Shown: positions 49,414 to 60,130, counted from the stretch's first letter. The stretch: DNA of 64,000 nucleotides from Lysobacter panacisoli (GCF_009765165.1 NZ_VLNU01000001.1:868001-932000); one strand, 5' to 3'. Numbers and translations are program-made. The notes: a model not told the origin generated them from the sequence alone.

Positions 49414-50130
49414 ATGCATTTCCCGGTCCGTGCGATCACCCTCGACCTCGACGACACCCTGTGGCCGTTCGCGCCGATCGGCGCGCGGGTCGAGCGCGTG
49501 CTGGACGCATGGCTGCACGAACACTGCCCGCGCACGGCGCAGCGGTTCCCGATCGAGGCCATGCGCGAACTGCGCGGCCAGGTGTTCGCCGAACGCCCCG
49601 ACCTGGCGCACGACCTGAGCCAGTTGCGCAGGCTGAGCCTGGTGCGCGCGATGGAGTTGTCCGGCGACGATCCGCTGCACGCCGATGCGGCGTTCGAGAT
49701 CTTCTACGCGGAACGCAATCGCGTGGAGTTCTACGACGACGCCCTGCCCGCGCTCGCGCGGCTGGCCGCGCGCGTGCCGCTGGGCGCGCTTAGCAACGGC
49801 AATGCGGACCTGGCGCGCGTGGGCATCGCCGCGCATTTCGTCTTCCAGCTCGGCGCGCGCGAACACGGCGCGGCCAAGCCGGCGGCGAGCATCTTCCACG
49901 CCGCGTGCGCGCGGTTCGCGCATGCACCGGTCGACGTACTGCACGTCGGCGACGACATCGAGATGGACGTCGTCGGCGCGTACCGTGCCGGCCTGCGCAG
50001 CTGCTGGATCAATCGCGAAAGCATGCGCTGGCCGCACGAAACCCTGCGTCCCGACCTTGAATTCACTTCCCTTGCCGAACTGGCCGACTGGCTGGACGCG
50101 GCGCAATCACCGGAACCCATTGCCGCATGA
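49414..50130 (+). CDS. HAD-superfamily hydrolase
   Basis: This 238-residue protein carries motif I ITLDLDDTLWP (nucleophile D11 and acid D13), motif II LGALSNGNADL, and motif III/IV LHVGDDIEMDVVGAYRAG. A four-helix cap lies between about 20 and 95. Its layout matches YigB/FMN-phosphatase and phosphoglycolate-phosphatase relatives. It is a cytoplasmic phosphatase of unknown substrate. Its stop overlaps the aminopeptidase start (ATGA), so the two are translationally coupled. Confidence 0.88.
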   Translation: MHFPVRAITLDLDDTLWPFAPIGARVERVLDAWLHEHCPRTAQRFPIEAMRELRGQVFAERPDLAHDLSQLRRLSLVRAMELSGDDPLHADAAFEIFYAERNRVEFYDDALPALARLAARVPLGALSNGNADLARVGIAAHFVFQLGAREHGAAKPAASIFHAACARFAHAPVDVLHVGDDIEMDVVGAYRAGLRSCWINRESMRWPHETLRPDLEFTSLAELADWLDAAQSPEPIAA

Positions 50131-51509
50131 GCCTGCCGTCTGGATTCGTTTCCGCCGCATCCGTCGCCGACGCGTTGCCGCTGCACGTCGTCACCCGCGA
50201 CACGCTCGCCGCGTGGCGCGCCACGCAGGCGCCCGCGGTCGGCGCCTGGCTCGATGCGCAGGGCTTCGAGGGTGCGTCGTTCTCGGCCGTCACCCTGCCC
50301 GCGGCCGACGGCGGCATCGCCGGCGCAGTGATCGGCGTGACCGACGTGCTCGATCCCTTCGCCTACGGGCACGCTCCGTTCGCACTGCCGGCGCGCGCAT
50401 GGTCGCTGGCGACCGCGCTGTCGCCCGAGGCGCACGCCGCGCTGCAGCTCGGCTGGGGCCTGGGCAGTTACCGGTTCGACCGCTATCGCACGCCGCTGCG
50501 CGTGCCGGCGCAGCTCGCGATCGAGCCGCCGCAGGGCGACGTGCTGGACCAGCTCATCGCGTGCGTGCGCGTGCGCGACCTGGTCAACACGCCGACCGAG
50601 CACATGGGCCCGGACCAGCTGGAACAGGTGGCGTGCGAGATCGCCGAACGCTTCGGTGCGCACATCGAAGTGGTCAGCGGCGAGGACCTGCTCACGCACA
50701 ACTTCCCCGCGATCCACGCAGTCGGCCGCGCCAGCCATCGCGCGCCGCGCCTGATCGCGCTGCGCTGGGGCGACGAGTCGCATCCGCACGTCGCCATCGT
50801 CGGCAAGGGCGTGTGCTTCGACACCGGCGGCCTGGACCTCAAGCCCGCCGATGGCATGCGCAACATGAAGAAGGACATGGGCGGCGCGGCGCACGCGATC
50901 GCGCTGGCCGAACTGGTCATGGCGCGCAAGCTGCCGCTGCGCATCACCCTGCTGGTACCGGCGGTGGAGAATGCGATCGGTCCCAACGCGTTCCGCCCGG
51001 GCGAAGTCATCGCCACGCGCCAGGGACTGTCGGTGGAGATCGACAATACCGACGCCGAAGGCCGGGTCATCCTGTGCGACGCGCTGACCTACGCGGCTGA
51101 GCGGAAGCCGGGCCTGCTGCTCGACTTCGCCACGCTCACGGGTGCGGCGCGCATCGCGCTGGGTCCGGACCTGCCGGCGCTGTACAGCAACGACGAGGCG
51201 GTCGCGCAGCAGTGGATCGAGGCCGGCGTCGCGCAGCGCGATCCGCTGTGGCGCATGCCGCTGTGGCGCCCGTACCTGCGCTACCTCGCCAGCAATGTCG
51301 CCGACATCGCCAACGGCGGGCCGTCGAAGATGGCCGGCAGCATCACCGCGGCCGTGTACCTGGATCGTTTCGTCCCGCCCACGCAGAAGTGGGCGCATCT
51401 CGACGTCTACAGCTGGAACGACGCCGACCGTCCCGGCCGTCCCGCCGGCGGCGAAGCGCAGGGCCTGCGCGGTGCGTATGCATTGTTGAAGCGGCACGCG
51501 GGCGTTTGA
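50127..51509 (+). CDS. M17 leucyl aminopeptidase family protein
   Basis: In this 460-residue protein the catalytic C-terminal domain has VAIVGKGVCFDTGGLDLKP (metal Lys/Asp), MKKDMGGAAHAIALAE and the signature NTDAEGRVILCDALTYA with metal Asp/Glu and catalytic Arg. The N-terminal 150 residues are the divergent family A-type domain. Two divalent metal ions are used for N-terminal residue removal. The length and motifs place it in the PepA/PepB relatives that are more distant from E. coli PepA. Coupled to the HAD gene. Confidence 0.92.
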   Translation: MSLPSGFVSAASVADALPLHVVTRDTLAAWRATQAPAVGAWLDAQGFEGASFSAVTLPAADGGIAGAVIGVTDVLDPFAYGHAPFALPARAWSLATALSPEAHAALQLGWGLGSYRFDRYRTPLRVPAQLAIEPPQGDVLDQLIACVRVRDLVNTPTEHMGPDQLEQVACEIAERFGAHIEVVSGEDLLTHNFPAIHAVGRASHRAPRLIALRWGDESHPHVAIVGKGVCFDTGGLDLKPADGMRNMKKDMGGAAHAIALAELVMARKLPLRITLLVPAVENAIGPNAFRPGEVIATRQGLSVEIDNTDAEGRVILCDALTYAAERKPGLLLDFATLTGAARIALGPDLPALYSNDEAVAQQWIEAGVAQRDPLWRMPLWRPYLRYLASNVADIANGGPSKMAGSITAAVYLDRFVPPTQKWAHLDVYSWNDADRPGRPAGGEAQGLRGAYALLKRHAGV

Positions 51510-51532
51510 TCGCGTCGCAACGAACGTAGCCT

Positions 51533-51654
51533 CCCTCTCCCCTTGCGGGAGAGGGACAGGCCGCCATAGGCGGCCAGGGAGAGGGGTCCGGCGTTGTTGC
51601 GCCTCGCCCCCTCTTCCGGCGCTTCGCGCCACCTTCTCCCGCAAGGGGAGAAGG
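51533..51654. repeat. Conserved two-module hairpin repeat, copy 1
   Basis: Module 1 holds CCCTCTCCC...GGGAGAGGG and GGCCGC...GCGGCC hairpins with trailing GAGAGGGGT. Module 2 holds CCCCTCTTCCG..., an inner CGC-rich stem and CTTCTCCC...GGGGAGAAGG. The same modules recur at 63.34-63.52 kb in the other order. It fills the space between the aminopeptidase stop and the regulator stop. Confidence 0.7.
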
Positions 51655-51689
51655 TAAAACCACAACTCCCCTCTGCCAAAAAGGGACAG

Positions 51690-52307
51690 CTACAACCACC
51701 CCTTCTGCCGCGCCAGTCGATACGCCTCGATGCGATTACCGACGCCGAGCTTGCCGATCGACTCCGACAGGTAATTCCGCACCGTGCCCTGCGACAGGTT
51801 GAGCTGCGTGGCGATCTCACCCGCGGTCATGCCCTCGCCCGCCAGCCGCAGCACCTGGCGTTCGCGGTCGTTGAGCGGATCGGCATCGCTCCACGCGTCA
51901 ACCGCCAACTGCGGATCGATCGCGCGTCCGCCGCGGTGCACGCGACGGATCGCTTCGGCCAACTGCTCCGCCGGCGCGTCCTTGAGTAGATAACCGCTCG
52001 CTCCGGCATCGAGCGCGCGGCGCAGGAAGCCCGCGCGCGCGAACGTGGTGACGATGATGACCCTCGTCGCAAGCCCGTGGCGCTGCACGCGCTGCGCGAG
52101 TTCCAGGCCGCTCAGGCCGGGCATTTCGATGTCGGTGACGAGCACGTCGGGCGCGCGGCCGTCGCGCTGCAGGCGCTGCAGCTCGCTCCACGCGGACTCG
52201 CCATCGGTGACCGCGCCGAGCACGTCGATGTCCGATTCCAGCCGCAGCAGCGCCGACAGTGCGCCCAGCACCATCGCCTGGTCTTCGGCCAGCAGCACTC
52301 CGATCAT
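51690..52307 (-). CDS. NarL/DesR-type response regulator
   Basis: In this 205-residue regulator the receiver domain has an acidic pair in LLAEDQAMV, D59 as phospho-acceptor (LVTDIEMPG), and a conserved Lys in GYLLKDAP. LuxR-type helix-turn-helix at about 145-190 (LNDRERQVLRLAGEGMTAGE, SQGTVRNYLSESIGKLG). It follows its histidine kinase by 49 bp on the minus strand, after an ABC-2 transporter gene pair, an arrangement familiar from membrane-fluidity DesKR and drug-export systems. The target is therefore probably the transporter operon itself. Confidence 0.93.
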   Translation of the reverse strand: MIGVLLAEDQAMVLGALSALLRLESDIDVLGAVTDGESAWSELQRLQRDGRAPDVLVTDIEMPGLSGLELAQRVQRHGLATRVIIVTTFARAGFLRRALDAGASGYLLKDAPAEQLAEAIRRVHRGGRAIDPQLAVDAWSDADPLNDRERQVLRLAGEGMTAGEIATQLNLSQGTVRNYLSESIGKLGVGNRIEAYRLARQKGWL

Positions 52308-52356
52308 CGTCGTCCTTCCCGCCGTGGTGCGCGCAACTTACCACTCGCGCGCCCGC

Positions 52357-53553
52357 TCAGGCCGCAGCGGGCGGTACCTGTATGCGCGGCGCGCCCGCAT
52401 GGGTTTCGCTCGAAGGCCATGCCAGCGGCACGTGCGCGAGCAATTGCGTGCCCCGACCCGGCGCGGAATCCACGCGCAACCGGCCGCCCAGCGCTTCCAG
52501 CCGCTCGCGCATGCCCGACAGTCCGTTGCCCGGCGCGATCGCACCGCCGCGACCGTCGTCCTCCACGCTCAGCACCGCTTCGTCGCCCTCGGTGCTCAGG
52601 CGCACGCGCGCGCTGCGCGCACGCGCATGGCGCTGGATGTTGGTGACCGCTTCACGCAGGGTCATCGCGAGCACGATCTCGACCTCGCCCGGCAGCGACA
52701 CCGGTGCGAACTCGTAGTCGAACGAAACGCCATCGGATTCCAGCAGCAACCGCGCCGAGGCGAGTTCCGACGCCACGCCCGCCGCGCGGATGCCGGTGAC
52801 CGCGCTGCGCACCTGTCCAAGCGCGTCTCGGGCGATGCGCGTGACTTCGCCGAGCTCGCGCGCCGCGGCCGGCGGATCGCGCTCGATCAGCTTGCCGGCG
52901 AGTTCGGATTTCAGCGCGACCAGCGACAGCGTGTGGCCGAGCAAGTCGTGCAGGTCGCGACCGATGCGTTCGCGCTCGGCCAGCGCCGCGAGGCGCCGGA
53001 CCTCGTCGTGCGACAGCTGCAGCTGCGCCTGCTTGCGGCGGCTTTCGAGGAAGTGGTGATTGCCGAAGAACACCGCGACGCACACGATCAGCGTCACCAG
53101 GAACACGAACACCGGAAAGCGCAACAGCAGGATCTCGACGAGGAACACACCGAGCATCGCCGTCATCCACGCCAGTCGTCGCCACAGCGAACCGCCCATC
53201 GTCGCGGCGAACGCCACCGCGTAGATCAGGTACGTGTTGCCGAACGGATTGCCGGGCAACACGAGGTACCCGAGCGCCGCGATCGCCAGCATGCACGCGA
53301 CCTTGCGCAGGCCGACCTGTCGATATCCGGCGAAGTACAGCGGCAGGAACACCACCACCGACACCAGCGTCGGCCACAGCTGCGTGCGGCCGCCGAACAT
53401 GCGGTCGCTCTCGCCGATCCACGCCAGGATCGTCGGCAGGAACAGGAACGCGAGGTAGCCGAGCAGGAAGATCGGCGTCCAGCCCAGGCCCAGCGACTCG
53501 GGGATCAGGCGCCCGCGCCAGCGCAGCAGCGTCGGCACGATCGATGCGGACAT
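52357..53553 (-). CDS. DesK-type sensor histidine kinase
   Basis: In this 398-residue kinase the ATG at 53553 has GGAG at 8 nt; a GTG 33 nt earlier is possible. Six helices occupy about residues 25-165. The cytoplasmic part has a HisKA_3 dimerisation block (ERERIGRDLHDLLGHTLSLV, phospho-His in LHDLL) and an HATPase (LREAVTNIQRHARA, VEDDGRGGA, NGLSGMRERLEAL). It closely follows the ABC-2 permease gene and precedes the response regulator. The short, membrane-buried sensor suggests it reads lipid or membrane state, as DesK does, but that is by analogy. Confidence 0.93.
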   Translation of the reverse strand: MSASIVPTLLRWRGRLIPESLGLGWTPIFLLGYLAFLFLPTILAWIGESDRMFGGRTQLWPTLVSVVVFLPLYFAGYRQVGLRKVACMLAIAALGYLVLPGNPFGNTYLIYAVAFAATMGGSLWRRLAWMTAMLGVFLVEILLLRFPVFVFLVTLIVCVAVFFGNHHFLESRRKQAQLQLSHDEVRRLAALAERERIGRDLHDLLGHTLSLVALKSELAGKLIERDPPAAARELGEVTRIARDALGQVRSAVTGIRAAGVASELASARLLLESDGVSFDYEFAPVSLPGEVEIVLAMTLREAVTNIQRHARARSARVRLSTEGDEAVLSVEDDGRGGAIAPGNGLSGMRERLEALGGRLRVDSAPGRGTQLLAHVPLAWPSSETHAGAPRIQVPPAAA

Positions 53554-53605
53554 GGCGTGGACTCCGTGGCTCTGGTGCGTCGTCACGACTCTATCTCCCG
53601 GGCGC

Positions 53606-54364
53606 TCAGCGCGAAAGGCGGCGGCGCGCCAGCAGGAAGAACACCACGGTGATCGCGCCCAGCACCGCCACGTGCATCAAGGTCGATGCGCCCGAGTCGC
53701 GCCCCACCACCTTCAGCGCGAGCTGGCCCAGGTGCCACGCCGGCCACACCGGGGCCAGCTTCGTGAAGAACGGCGGCAGCAGCTGCAGCGGCATCCAAAG
53801 GCCCGACAGGAATGCCATCGGCAGGTACGCCAGGTTCACCACCGCAGGCGCGCCGCTACCGCCGACGAGGCTGCCGATGTACAGGCCCATCGCGCAGAAC
53901 GGCAGTGCACCGGCGACGTCCACCACCAGCAGCAGCGCCCATTGCGACGCCGACAGCGAAACGCCGGCCAGCGTCATCGCGAGCACCGCCAGCATCAGCG
54001 AGATGATCGCCGAGAACAGCATCGCCATCGCCATCTTCGCGAGCAGGTACGCGCCGCGCGGCATCGGCAGCGCGCGCTTGAGTTCGAGATAGCCGTTCTC
54101 GCGCTCGATCGCCACGCTCACGCCGAAGCCGAACAGCGCCGCGCCCATCACGCCGAACACGCCGTAGGTCGCGAGCAGGTATTGCGCCGCGCCGGGGCCG
54201 CCGCGCGAGCCGGCGAGCAACACGCCGAACAAAACGTAGAACAGCGTCGGGAACATCAACGTGGGAATGGCGAACATCGGCGTGCGCAACAGGCGCAGGA
54301 ATTCGTATTTCGCTTCCAGCCAATAGGCGCGCAGCGGTGTGCGCGTGTCGAGAACGGCGTCCAT
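53606..54364 (-). CDS. ABC-2 type transporter permease
   Basis: This 252-residue protein starts at the ATG at 54364, overlapping the ATPase stop (TGATG); a GTG one codon earlier is in frame. Six helices are visible: about 30-50, 65-85, 105-130, 138-160, 165-185 and 225-245. The mid-segment SGLWMPLQLLPPFFTKLAPVWPAWHL is the usual ABC-2 permease wording. It forms an exporter with the overlapping ATPase. Drug, lipid or polymer export cannot be decided. Confidence 0.92.
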   Translation of the reverse strand: MDAVLDTRTPLRAYWLEAKYEFLRLLRTPMFAIPTLMFPTLFYVLFGVLLAGSRGGPGAAQYLLATYGVFGVMGAALFGFGVSVAIERENGYLELKRALPMPRGAYLLAKMAMAMLFSAIISLMLAVLAMTLAGVSLSASQWALLLVVDVAGALPFCAMGLYIGSLVGGSGAPAVVNLAYLPMAFLSGLWMPLQLLPPFFTKLAPVWPAWHLGQLALKVVGRDSGASTLMHVAVLGAITVVFFLLARRRLSR

Positions 54365-55272
54365 CACGCGGCCTCCTTCGCGGCATCGCGGGTGAGTTCG
54401 AGGAACGCATCGGCGAGGCCGGCGCGTTGTACTTCCAGGTCGGTCAGCGCTGCGTCCTCCGCGAGTAGACGACGCACGACGGTTTCCGCGGACTCGGCGA
54501 CCACTTCGAGCCGGTGCGCGTCGCGCCGCGCTTCAAGCACGTGCGGCCACGTCGCCACGCGTTCGGCCGGCAGCGCGCTCACGCAGCGGATGCGTCGCTG
54601 CGCGAGGTGATTGCGCAGCTGATCGACGGTGCCTTCGGCGACCATGCGACCGCGATCGAGCACGGCGACGCGATCGGCCAGCGCTTCGGCTTCTTCCAGG
54701 TAGTGCGTGGTCAGCAGCACGCCGCAGCCTTCGTCGACGAGTTCGCGGATCGCGCGCCACAGCGTCTGCCGTGCCTGGATGTCGAGACCCGTGGTGGGTT
54801 CGTCGAGGAACAGCAACTGCGGGCGACCGCATATCGCCAGGGCGAACTGCACGCGCCGCTGCTGTCCGCCGGAGAGATAGCGGTAACGGCGGTCGAGCAG
54901 GCCATCGAGCCCGGCCAGCACCACGCAATCGGCGATGCTGCGCGGCTGCGGATAATAGCTGCGCGTGAGTTCGAGCAACTCCGAGACCTTGAGCGTGTCG
55001 GGGATGCCCGCGCTCTGCAGCATCACACCGATGCGACGTCGCGCGCGCAGCTCGAACGGCGACACGCCGAACAGCGAGGCCGTGCCCGCATCCGCGACGT
55101 CCTGGCCCAGCAGCAGGCCGATCGCCGTGCTCTTGCCCGCGCCATTGGGGCCGAGCAGCGCGAGCATCTGTCCGCCACGCACTTCCAGGTCCACGCCGGA
55201 AAGCGCCTGGATCCTGCCGAATGACTTGTGCGCGCGTTCCAGCCTCGCCAGCACCGTGTTAGCGCTATTCAT
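54364..55272 (-). CDS. ABC transporter ATP-binding protein (ABC-2 exporter)
   Basis: This 302-residue protein starts at the ATG at 55272, 8 nt after GGAGG; an ATG at 55278 is too close to that site. Walker A is LLGPNGAGKSTAIGLLLGQ, the signature YLSGGQQRRVQFALAI, Walker B PQLLFLDEPTTGLDI and the switch His in LLTTHYLEEAEAL. The C-terminal 80 residues are the DUF4162-like tail. It is the first gene of the transporter-sensor-regulator operon, divergent from the MacA-like adaptor at 55513. Confidence 0.95.
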   Translation of the reverse strand: MNSANTVLARLERAHKSFGRIQALSGVDLEVRGGQMLALLGPNGAGKSTAIGLLLGQDVADAGTASLFGVSPFELRARRRIGVMLQSAGIPDTLKVSELLELTRSYYPQPRSIADCVVLAGLDGLLDRRYRYLSGGQQRRVQFALAICGRPQLLFLDEPTTGLDIQARQTLWRAIRELVDEGCGVLLTTHYLEEAEALADRVAVLDRGRMVAEGTVDQLRNHLAQRRIRCVSALPAERVATWPHVLEARRDAHRLEVVAESAETVVRRLLAEDAALTDLEVQRAGLADAFLELTRDAAKEAA

Positions 55273-55512
55273 CGCCATGTCCTCCCTGCGGGATGATCCC
55301 GATGCGGCGCATCTTCCGCGCCTGCGGCACGGCGCGGCAGTCGCAGGCGTCACCGCGAGCGGATGACACACGTCAGGTGACCTCGCGGGGCCGCATCGAA
55401 TAGGCTTGGCGCTGTCCCGGGTCCGCCCCGGCCGCAGAAAGTTACTTCCGGCCCCTAGCGCCGTGGCGGCCCGCTGCCCACACTTGCCCCCTTGCCATCG
55501 TCCGGATTGTCG

Positions 55513-56772
55513 ATGAACAACTCTGCTGATCTGCTGAAGGAACTGCGCATCGACCGGAGTGCCCCGCCTCCGCCGCCATCGCGGCGTGGGCTCTGGATCG
55601 CGCTGGCCGCCGCGGCCGCGCTCGTCGTGTTGGCACTGATCGCGTGGGCCGTGCTCGGCCGCAGCCGCGGCGTGGAAGTACAGACCGCCACCGTCGCCGC
55701 GATCGGCAACGGCGGCGGCAGTGCGTCGGTGCTCGATGCGACCGGCTACGTGGTCGCGCGTCGCATGGCCACCGTGTCGGCGAAGATCACCGGCAAGGTG
55801 CGCGAAGTGCTGATCGAGGAAGGCATGAAGGTCGAAGCGGGCCAGATCATGGCCACGCTCGATCCGATCGATGCCGACGCCGAACGCAGCCTCGCCACCG
55901 CGCAGGCCGGTGCCGCGCGCAGCCAGGTCGAGAGCGTCCGCGCGCGCGTCGAGGAAGCCGAAGCGAATGCGCGTCGCCTGTCGACGCTGGTGCAGCAGCA
56001 ACTCGTGTCGAAGGCGCAGTACGACGAAGCGGTCGCCGCGCGCGATTCGCTGCGTGCCGAACTGATCACCTCCGAGCGCAATGCCAAGGTCGCCGGCGAT
56101 CGCCTGCGCATCGCCGACATCGGCGTGGACAACACCATCGTGCGCGCGCCGTTCGCAGGCGTGGTGACGGCCAAGGCCGCGCAGCCGGGCGAGATCGTCT
56201 CGCCGCTCGCCACCGGCGGTTTCACCCGCACGGGCATCGGCACCGTCGTCGACATGGATTCGCTGGAGATCGAGGTCGAGGTCGGCGAGGCCTTCATCGG
56301 CCGCGTGCAGCCAAAGATGCCGGTCGAGGCAACGCTCAATGCGTACCAGGACTGGAAGATCCCGGCCGAGGTCATCGCGATCATTCCTGCCGCCGACCGC
56401 GGCAAGGCCACCGTGAAGGTGCGCATCGCGCTGAAGGTGAAGGACCCGCGCATCGTCCCGGACATGGGCGTGCGAGTGAGCTTCCTGGAAGCGAGCAAGC
56501 CCGATCAGCCGGCGCAGAAGCCGGGCGTGCTGGTGCCGGCGGCGGCGCTGTCGACGCGCGACGGCAAGCAGGTCGCGTTCGTCGTCAACGATGAGAAGGC
56601 GCAGCGCCGCGATGTCACCGTCGGCCGCAGCCTGGGCGAGGACCGCGAGGTCACCCAGGGTCTCTCAGGCGGTGAGACGGTGGTGCTGGATCCTCCCGCC
56701 GGGCTTGCCGACGGCGACCGCGTGCGCGTGGTCGTCGAAGGCGACGCCGAATCCGAACCTGCAAGCGAGTAA
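55513..56772 (+). CDS. Periplasmic adaptor (HlyD/MacA-like) of a tripartite ABC efflux system
   Basis: This 419-residue protein starts at the ATG at 55513. It has an N-terminal cytoplasmic stretch, a membrane helix at about 28-50, then the lipoyl-type region (ATGYVVARRMATVSAKITGKVREVL) and a coiled-coil hairpin at about 115-190 (LATAQAGAARSQVESVRARVEE). Beta-barrel and membrane-proximal domains follow (VRAPFAGVVTAKAAQPGEIV). It couples the inner-membrane ABC parts at its 3' side to an outer-membrane channel, not encoded here. Confidence 0.9.
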   Translation: MNNSADLLKELRIDRSAPPPPPSRRGLWIALAAAAALVVLALIAWAVLGRSRGVEVQTATVAAIGNGGGSASVLDATGYVVARRMATVSAKITGKVREVLIEEGMKVEAGQIMATLDPIDADAERSLATAQAGAARSQVESVRARVEEAEANARRLSTLVQQQLVSKAQYDEAVAARDSLRAELITSERNAKVAGDRLRIADIGVDNTIVRAPFAGVVTAKAAQPGEIVSPLATGGFTRTGIGTVVDMDSLEIEVEVGEAFIGRVQPKMPVEATLNAYQDWKIPAEVIAIIPAADRGKATVKVRIALKVKDPRIVPDMGVRVSFLEASKPDQPAQKPGVLVPAAALSTRDGKQVAFVVNDEKAQRRDVTVGRSLGEDREVTQGLSGGETVVLDPPAGLADGDRVRVVVEGDAESEPASE

Positions 56773-56824
56773 GGCCTTACGAAGTACCCAGCAGTCCCCC
56801 TTCTACCGTTTCGAGGACGTCGCA

Positions 56825-57520
<696 letters not shown>

Positions 57521-57572
57521 GCCGGTCCGCTTCTCCCGCACGCGGGGGAAGACCACATTCGAGGATGCGCAG

Positions 57573-58730
57573 ATGAAATACCTGCACCTTATCTGGGCCG
57601 CGCTGTTCCGCAGCAAGACCCGCACATTCCTGACGCTGTTGTCGGTGGTCACCGCATTCCTGCTGTTCGGCATGCTCGATTCCGTCCGCGTGGCGTTCAA
57701 CTCCAGCGCCAACGTGTCCGGCTACGACCGCCTGATCACGACCTCGCGCCTGTCGATCACGCAGTCGCTGCCGTATCGCCTGCAAACGCAGATCGAGACC
57801 GTCCCGGGCGTGAAGAAGGCGTCGTACGCGACCTGGTTCGGCGGCATCTACCAGGATCCGAAGAACTTCTTCCCGAACTTCGCCGTCGGCCCGGGCTACA
57901 TCGAGCTGTATCCGGAATACGTGATGCCCGCCGACCAGCTCAAGGCGTTCTACGCCACGCAGGACGGCGCCATCGTCGGCGAGGCGCTGGCCAAGCTGCA
58001 CGGCTGGAAGATCGGCGACACGATCCCGCTGCAGGCCACGATCTTCCCGACCAAGGGCAGCAACAACTGGAACTTCAAGCTGGTCGGCATCTTCCACATG
58101 AACGACAACAAGCGGAAGGGCGAAGAAAAGCAGCTGATGTTCAACTGGAAGTACTTCGACGAGGCCAACGACTACATCAAGGGCCAGGTCCACTGGTACG
58201 TCGTCGACGTCGCCGATGCCGGCCAGTCGAACCGGGTCGCGCAGGCCATCGACAAGCTGTCCGACAACTCCGACCACGAAACCAAGACGCAGACCGAACA
58301 GGCATTCAACCAGGCGTTCTTCAAGCAGATCGGCGACATCGGCCTGATCGTCACCTCGATCATGGGCGCGGTGTTCTTCACCCTGGTGCTGCTGACCGGC
58401 AACACGATGGCGCAGGCGGTGCGCGAGCGCATCCCCGAACTGGCCGTGCTCAAGACCATCGGCTTCTCCAACCGCAGCGTGCTGTGGCTGGTGCTGGCCG
58501 AAGCGACCTTGCTGGTGGTGCTGGGCGGGCTGATCGGACTGGGCCTGGCCGCGCTGATCATGCCGGCGGTGAGCCAGGCCAGCATGGGCCTGATCCAGCT
58601 GCCGAACGTGCCGGCCGCGACGTGGGGACTGGGCGTGGCGATGATGATCGTCATCGGCGTGGTCGTCGGCCTGCTGCCGGCGCTGCGCGCGATGCGCCTG
58701 AACATCGTCGATGCCCTGGCCGGACGCTGA
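57573..58730 (+). CDS. MacB/FtsX-type ABC transporter permease 1
   Basis: In this 385-residue protein the N-terminal helix lies at about 15-40 ([21 protein letters not shown]). A large periplasmic MacB_PCD domain at about 45-255 follows, then three C-terminal helices with the FtsX pattern ([39 protein letters not shown]). It has no fused ATPase domain, unlike E. coli MacB. A second, different permease follows 10 bp downstream, suggesting a heterodimer. Confidence 0.92.
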   Translation: MKYLHLIWAALFRSKTRTFLTLLSVVTAFLLFGMLDSVRVAFNSSANVSGYDRLITTSRLSITQSLPYRLQTQIETVPGVKKASYATWFGGIYQDPKNFFPNFAVGPGYIELYPEYVMPADQLKAFYATQDGAIVGEALAKLHGWKIGDTIPLQATIFPTKGSNNWNFKLVGIFHMNDNKRKGEEKQLMFNWKYFDEANDYIKGQVHWYVVDVADAGQSNRVAQAIDKLSDNSDHETKTQTEQAFNQAFFKQIGDIGLIVTSIMGAVFFTLVLLTGNTMAQAVRERIPELAVLKTIGFSNRSVLWLVLAEATLLVVLGGLIGLGLAALIMPAVSQASMGLIQLPNVPAATWGLGVAMMIVIGVVVGLLPALRAMRLNIVDALAGR

Positions 58731-58740
58731 GGAGAGAGCC

Positions 58741-60060
58741 ATGAAATTCCTGAAGAATGCAGGCGTCATCGCGATCCTGTTGGCGTGCCTGGTGGTGTGG
58801 ATCCTGCTGCCCTGGTACGCGGTGCTGGCGCTCGTCGTGGCGTTGGCGCTGTGGCTGGTGCTGACGCGCAGCGGACGCCTGGCGCTGGAAGCCACGCGCA
58901 TCGGCATCGCCAGCCTGCCGCAACGCTGGGGCGCATCGAGCGTGATCGTGGTCGGTATCGCCGGCGTGGTCGGCGTGCTGGTGGCGATGCTGGCGATGGG
59001 CGCGGGCTTCGAGGCCACGCTCAAGCAGACCGGTAACGACTCCACCGCGATCATCCTGCGCGGCGGTTCGCAGGCGGAGACCAACTCGGTCATCACCCGC
59101 GACCAGGTGCCGCTGATCGGCGCGCTCGCCGGCATCGCCAAGGGCGCCGATGGACGCCCGGCGATCTCGCCCGAACTGTCGCAGGTGGTGAACATGGTGA
59201 CCCGCGCGGACCATACCGATGCCAACGCGCAGCTGCGTGGCGTCGGCGAGGCGGCGTGGGCGCTGCGGCCGCAGGTGAAGATCGTCGAGGGCCGCAGGTT
59301 CAACCCCGGCATGCGTGAACTGGTGATCGGCCAGGGCGCGCGCAAGCAGTACGTCGACCAGCAGTTCAACGACCTCAAGCCGGGCTCGCAGATCGAACTC
59401 GCCAACCAGATCTGGACCGTGGTCGGCTTCTTCGCGTCGGGCGATTCGCACGACTCGGAACTGTGGGCCGACGGTGAGACGCTCGCGTCGACCTATCGCC
59501 GCAATGCGTACCAGTCGGTGACCGTGCAGCTCGATGGCAAGGACGGCTTCAAGCAGCTCAAGGCCGCGATGGCCGCCGACCCGCGACTCAAGCTCGACGT
59601 CGACACCACCCGTCACTACTACGCCAAGCAGTCGGAGGGGTTGAGCAAGTTCCTGCGCGTGCTCGGCATCGTGATCGGTTCGATCATGGCGGTGGGCGCG
59701 GTGTTCGGTGCGCTCAACACGATGTACGCCGCCGTCGCCGGACGCGCGCGCGAGATCGCGACGATGCGTGCGATCGGTTTCCGCGGGCTGCCGGTCGTCG
59801 TGGCCGTGATGCTGGAGACGATGCTGCTGGCGCTGATCGGCGGCCTGGTCGGCGGCGCGATCGCGTGGCTGCTGTTCAACGGCTACAGCGTCTCGACACT
59901 GGGCAACAACTTCAGCCAGGTGATGTTCCAGTTCAAGGTATCGCCGGACCTGCTGTGGAACGGCATCAAGTGGGCGCTGGGCATCGGCCTGATCGGCGGC
60001 CTGTTCCCGGCCCTGCGCGCGGCGCGGTTGCCGGTGACGGAGGCGTTGCGCGCGGCGTGA
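58741..60060 (+). CDS. MacB/FtsX-type ABC transporter permease 2
   Basis: This 439-residue protein starts at the ATG at 58741 with GAGGAGAGAG upstream. Two extra N-terminal helices (about 6-45) precede the standard helix, giving a longer N-terminus than permease 1. The periplasmic domain lies at about 95-290 and the FtsX helices at about 300-430, with VFGALNTMYAAVAGRAREIAT and MRAIGFRGLPVVVAV. It closes the operon and is followed 26 bp later by a strong intrinsic terminator. Confidence 0.92.
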   Translation: MKFLKNAGVIAILLACLVVWILLPWYAVLALVVALALWLVLTRSGRLALEATRIGIASLPQRWGASSVIVVGIAGVVGVLVAMLAMGAGFEATLKQTGNDSTAIILRGGSQAETNSVITRDQVPLIGALAGIAKGADGRPAISPELSQVVNMVTRADHTDANAQLRGVGEAAWALRPQVKIVEGRRFNPGMRELVIGQGARKQYVDQQFNDLKPGSQIELANQIWTVVGFFASGDSHDSELWADGETLASTYRRNAYQSVTVQLDGKDGFKQLKAAMAADPRLKLDVDTTRHYYAKQSEGLSKFLRVLGIVIGSIMAVGAVFGALNTMYAAVAGRAREIATMRAIGFRGLPVVVAVMLETMLLALIGGLVGGAIAWLLFNGYSVSTLGNNFSQVMFQFKVSPDLLWNGIKWALGIGLIGGLFPALRAARLPVTEALRAA

Positions 60061-60085
60061 TCGCAACGTGTTGGCTGCACAAGCG

Positions 60086-60118
60086 AAAGGCCGCGAGCGA
60101 TCGCGGCCTTTCTTTTTT
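60086..60118 (+). terminator. Intrinsic terminator of the MacAB-like operon
   Basis: A perfect 11-bp stem (AAAGGCCGCGA / TCGCGGCCTTT) with GCGA loop, followed by CTTTTTT. It is the clearest rho-independent terminator in the window. Confidence 0.93.
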
Positions 60119-60130
60119 GACTTCCTGCTC

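Noticed and set aside
48973..50106. 377-codon minus-strand frame opposite the HAD gene
   Set aside because: Only the last 73 codons (DUF6289) have a ribosome site and signal peptide; the rest is antisense to the HAD hydrolase.
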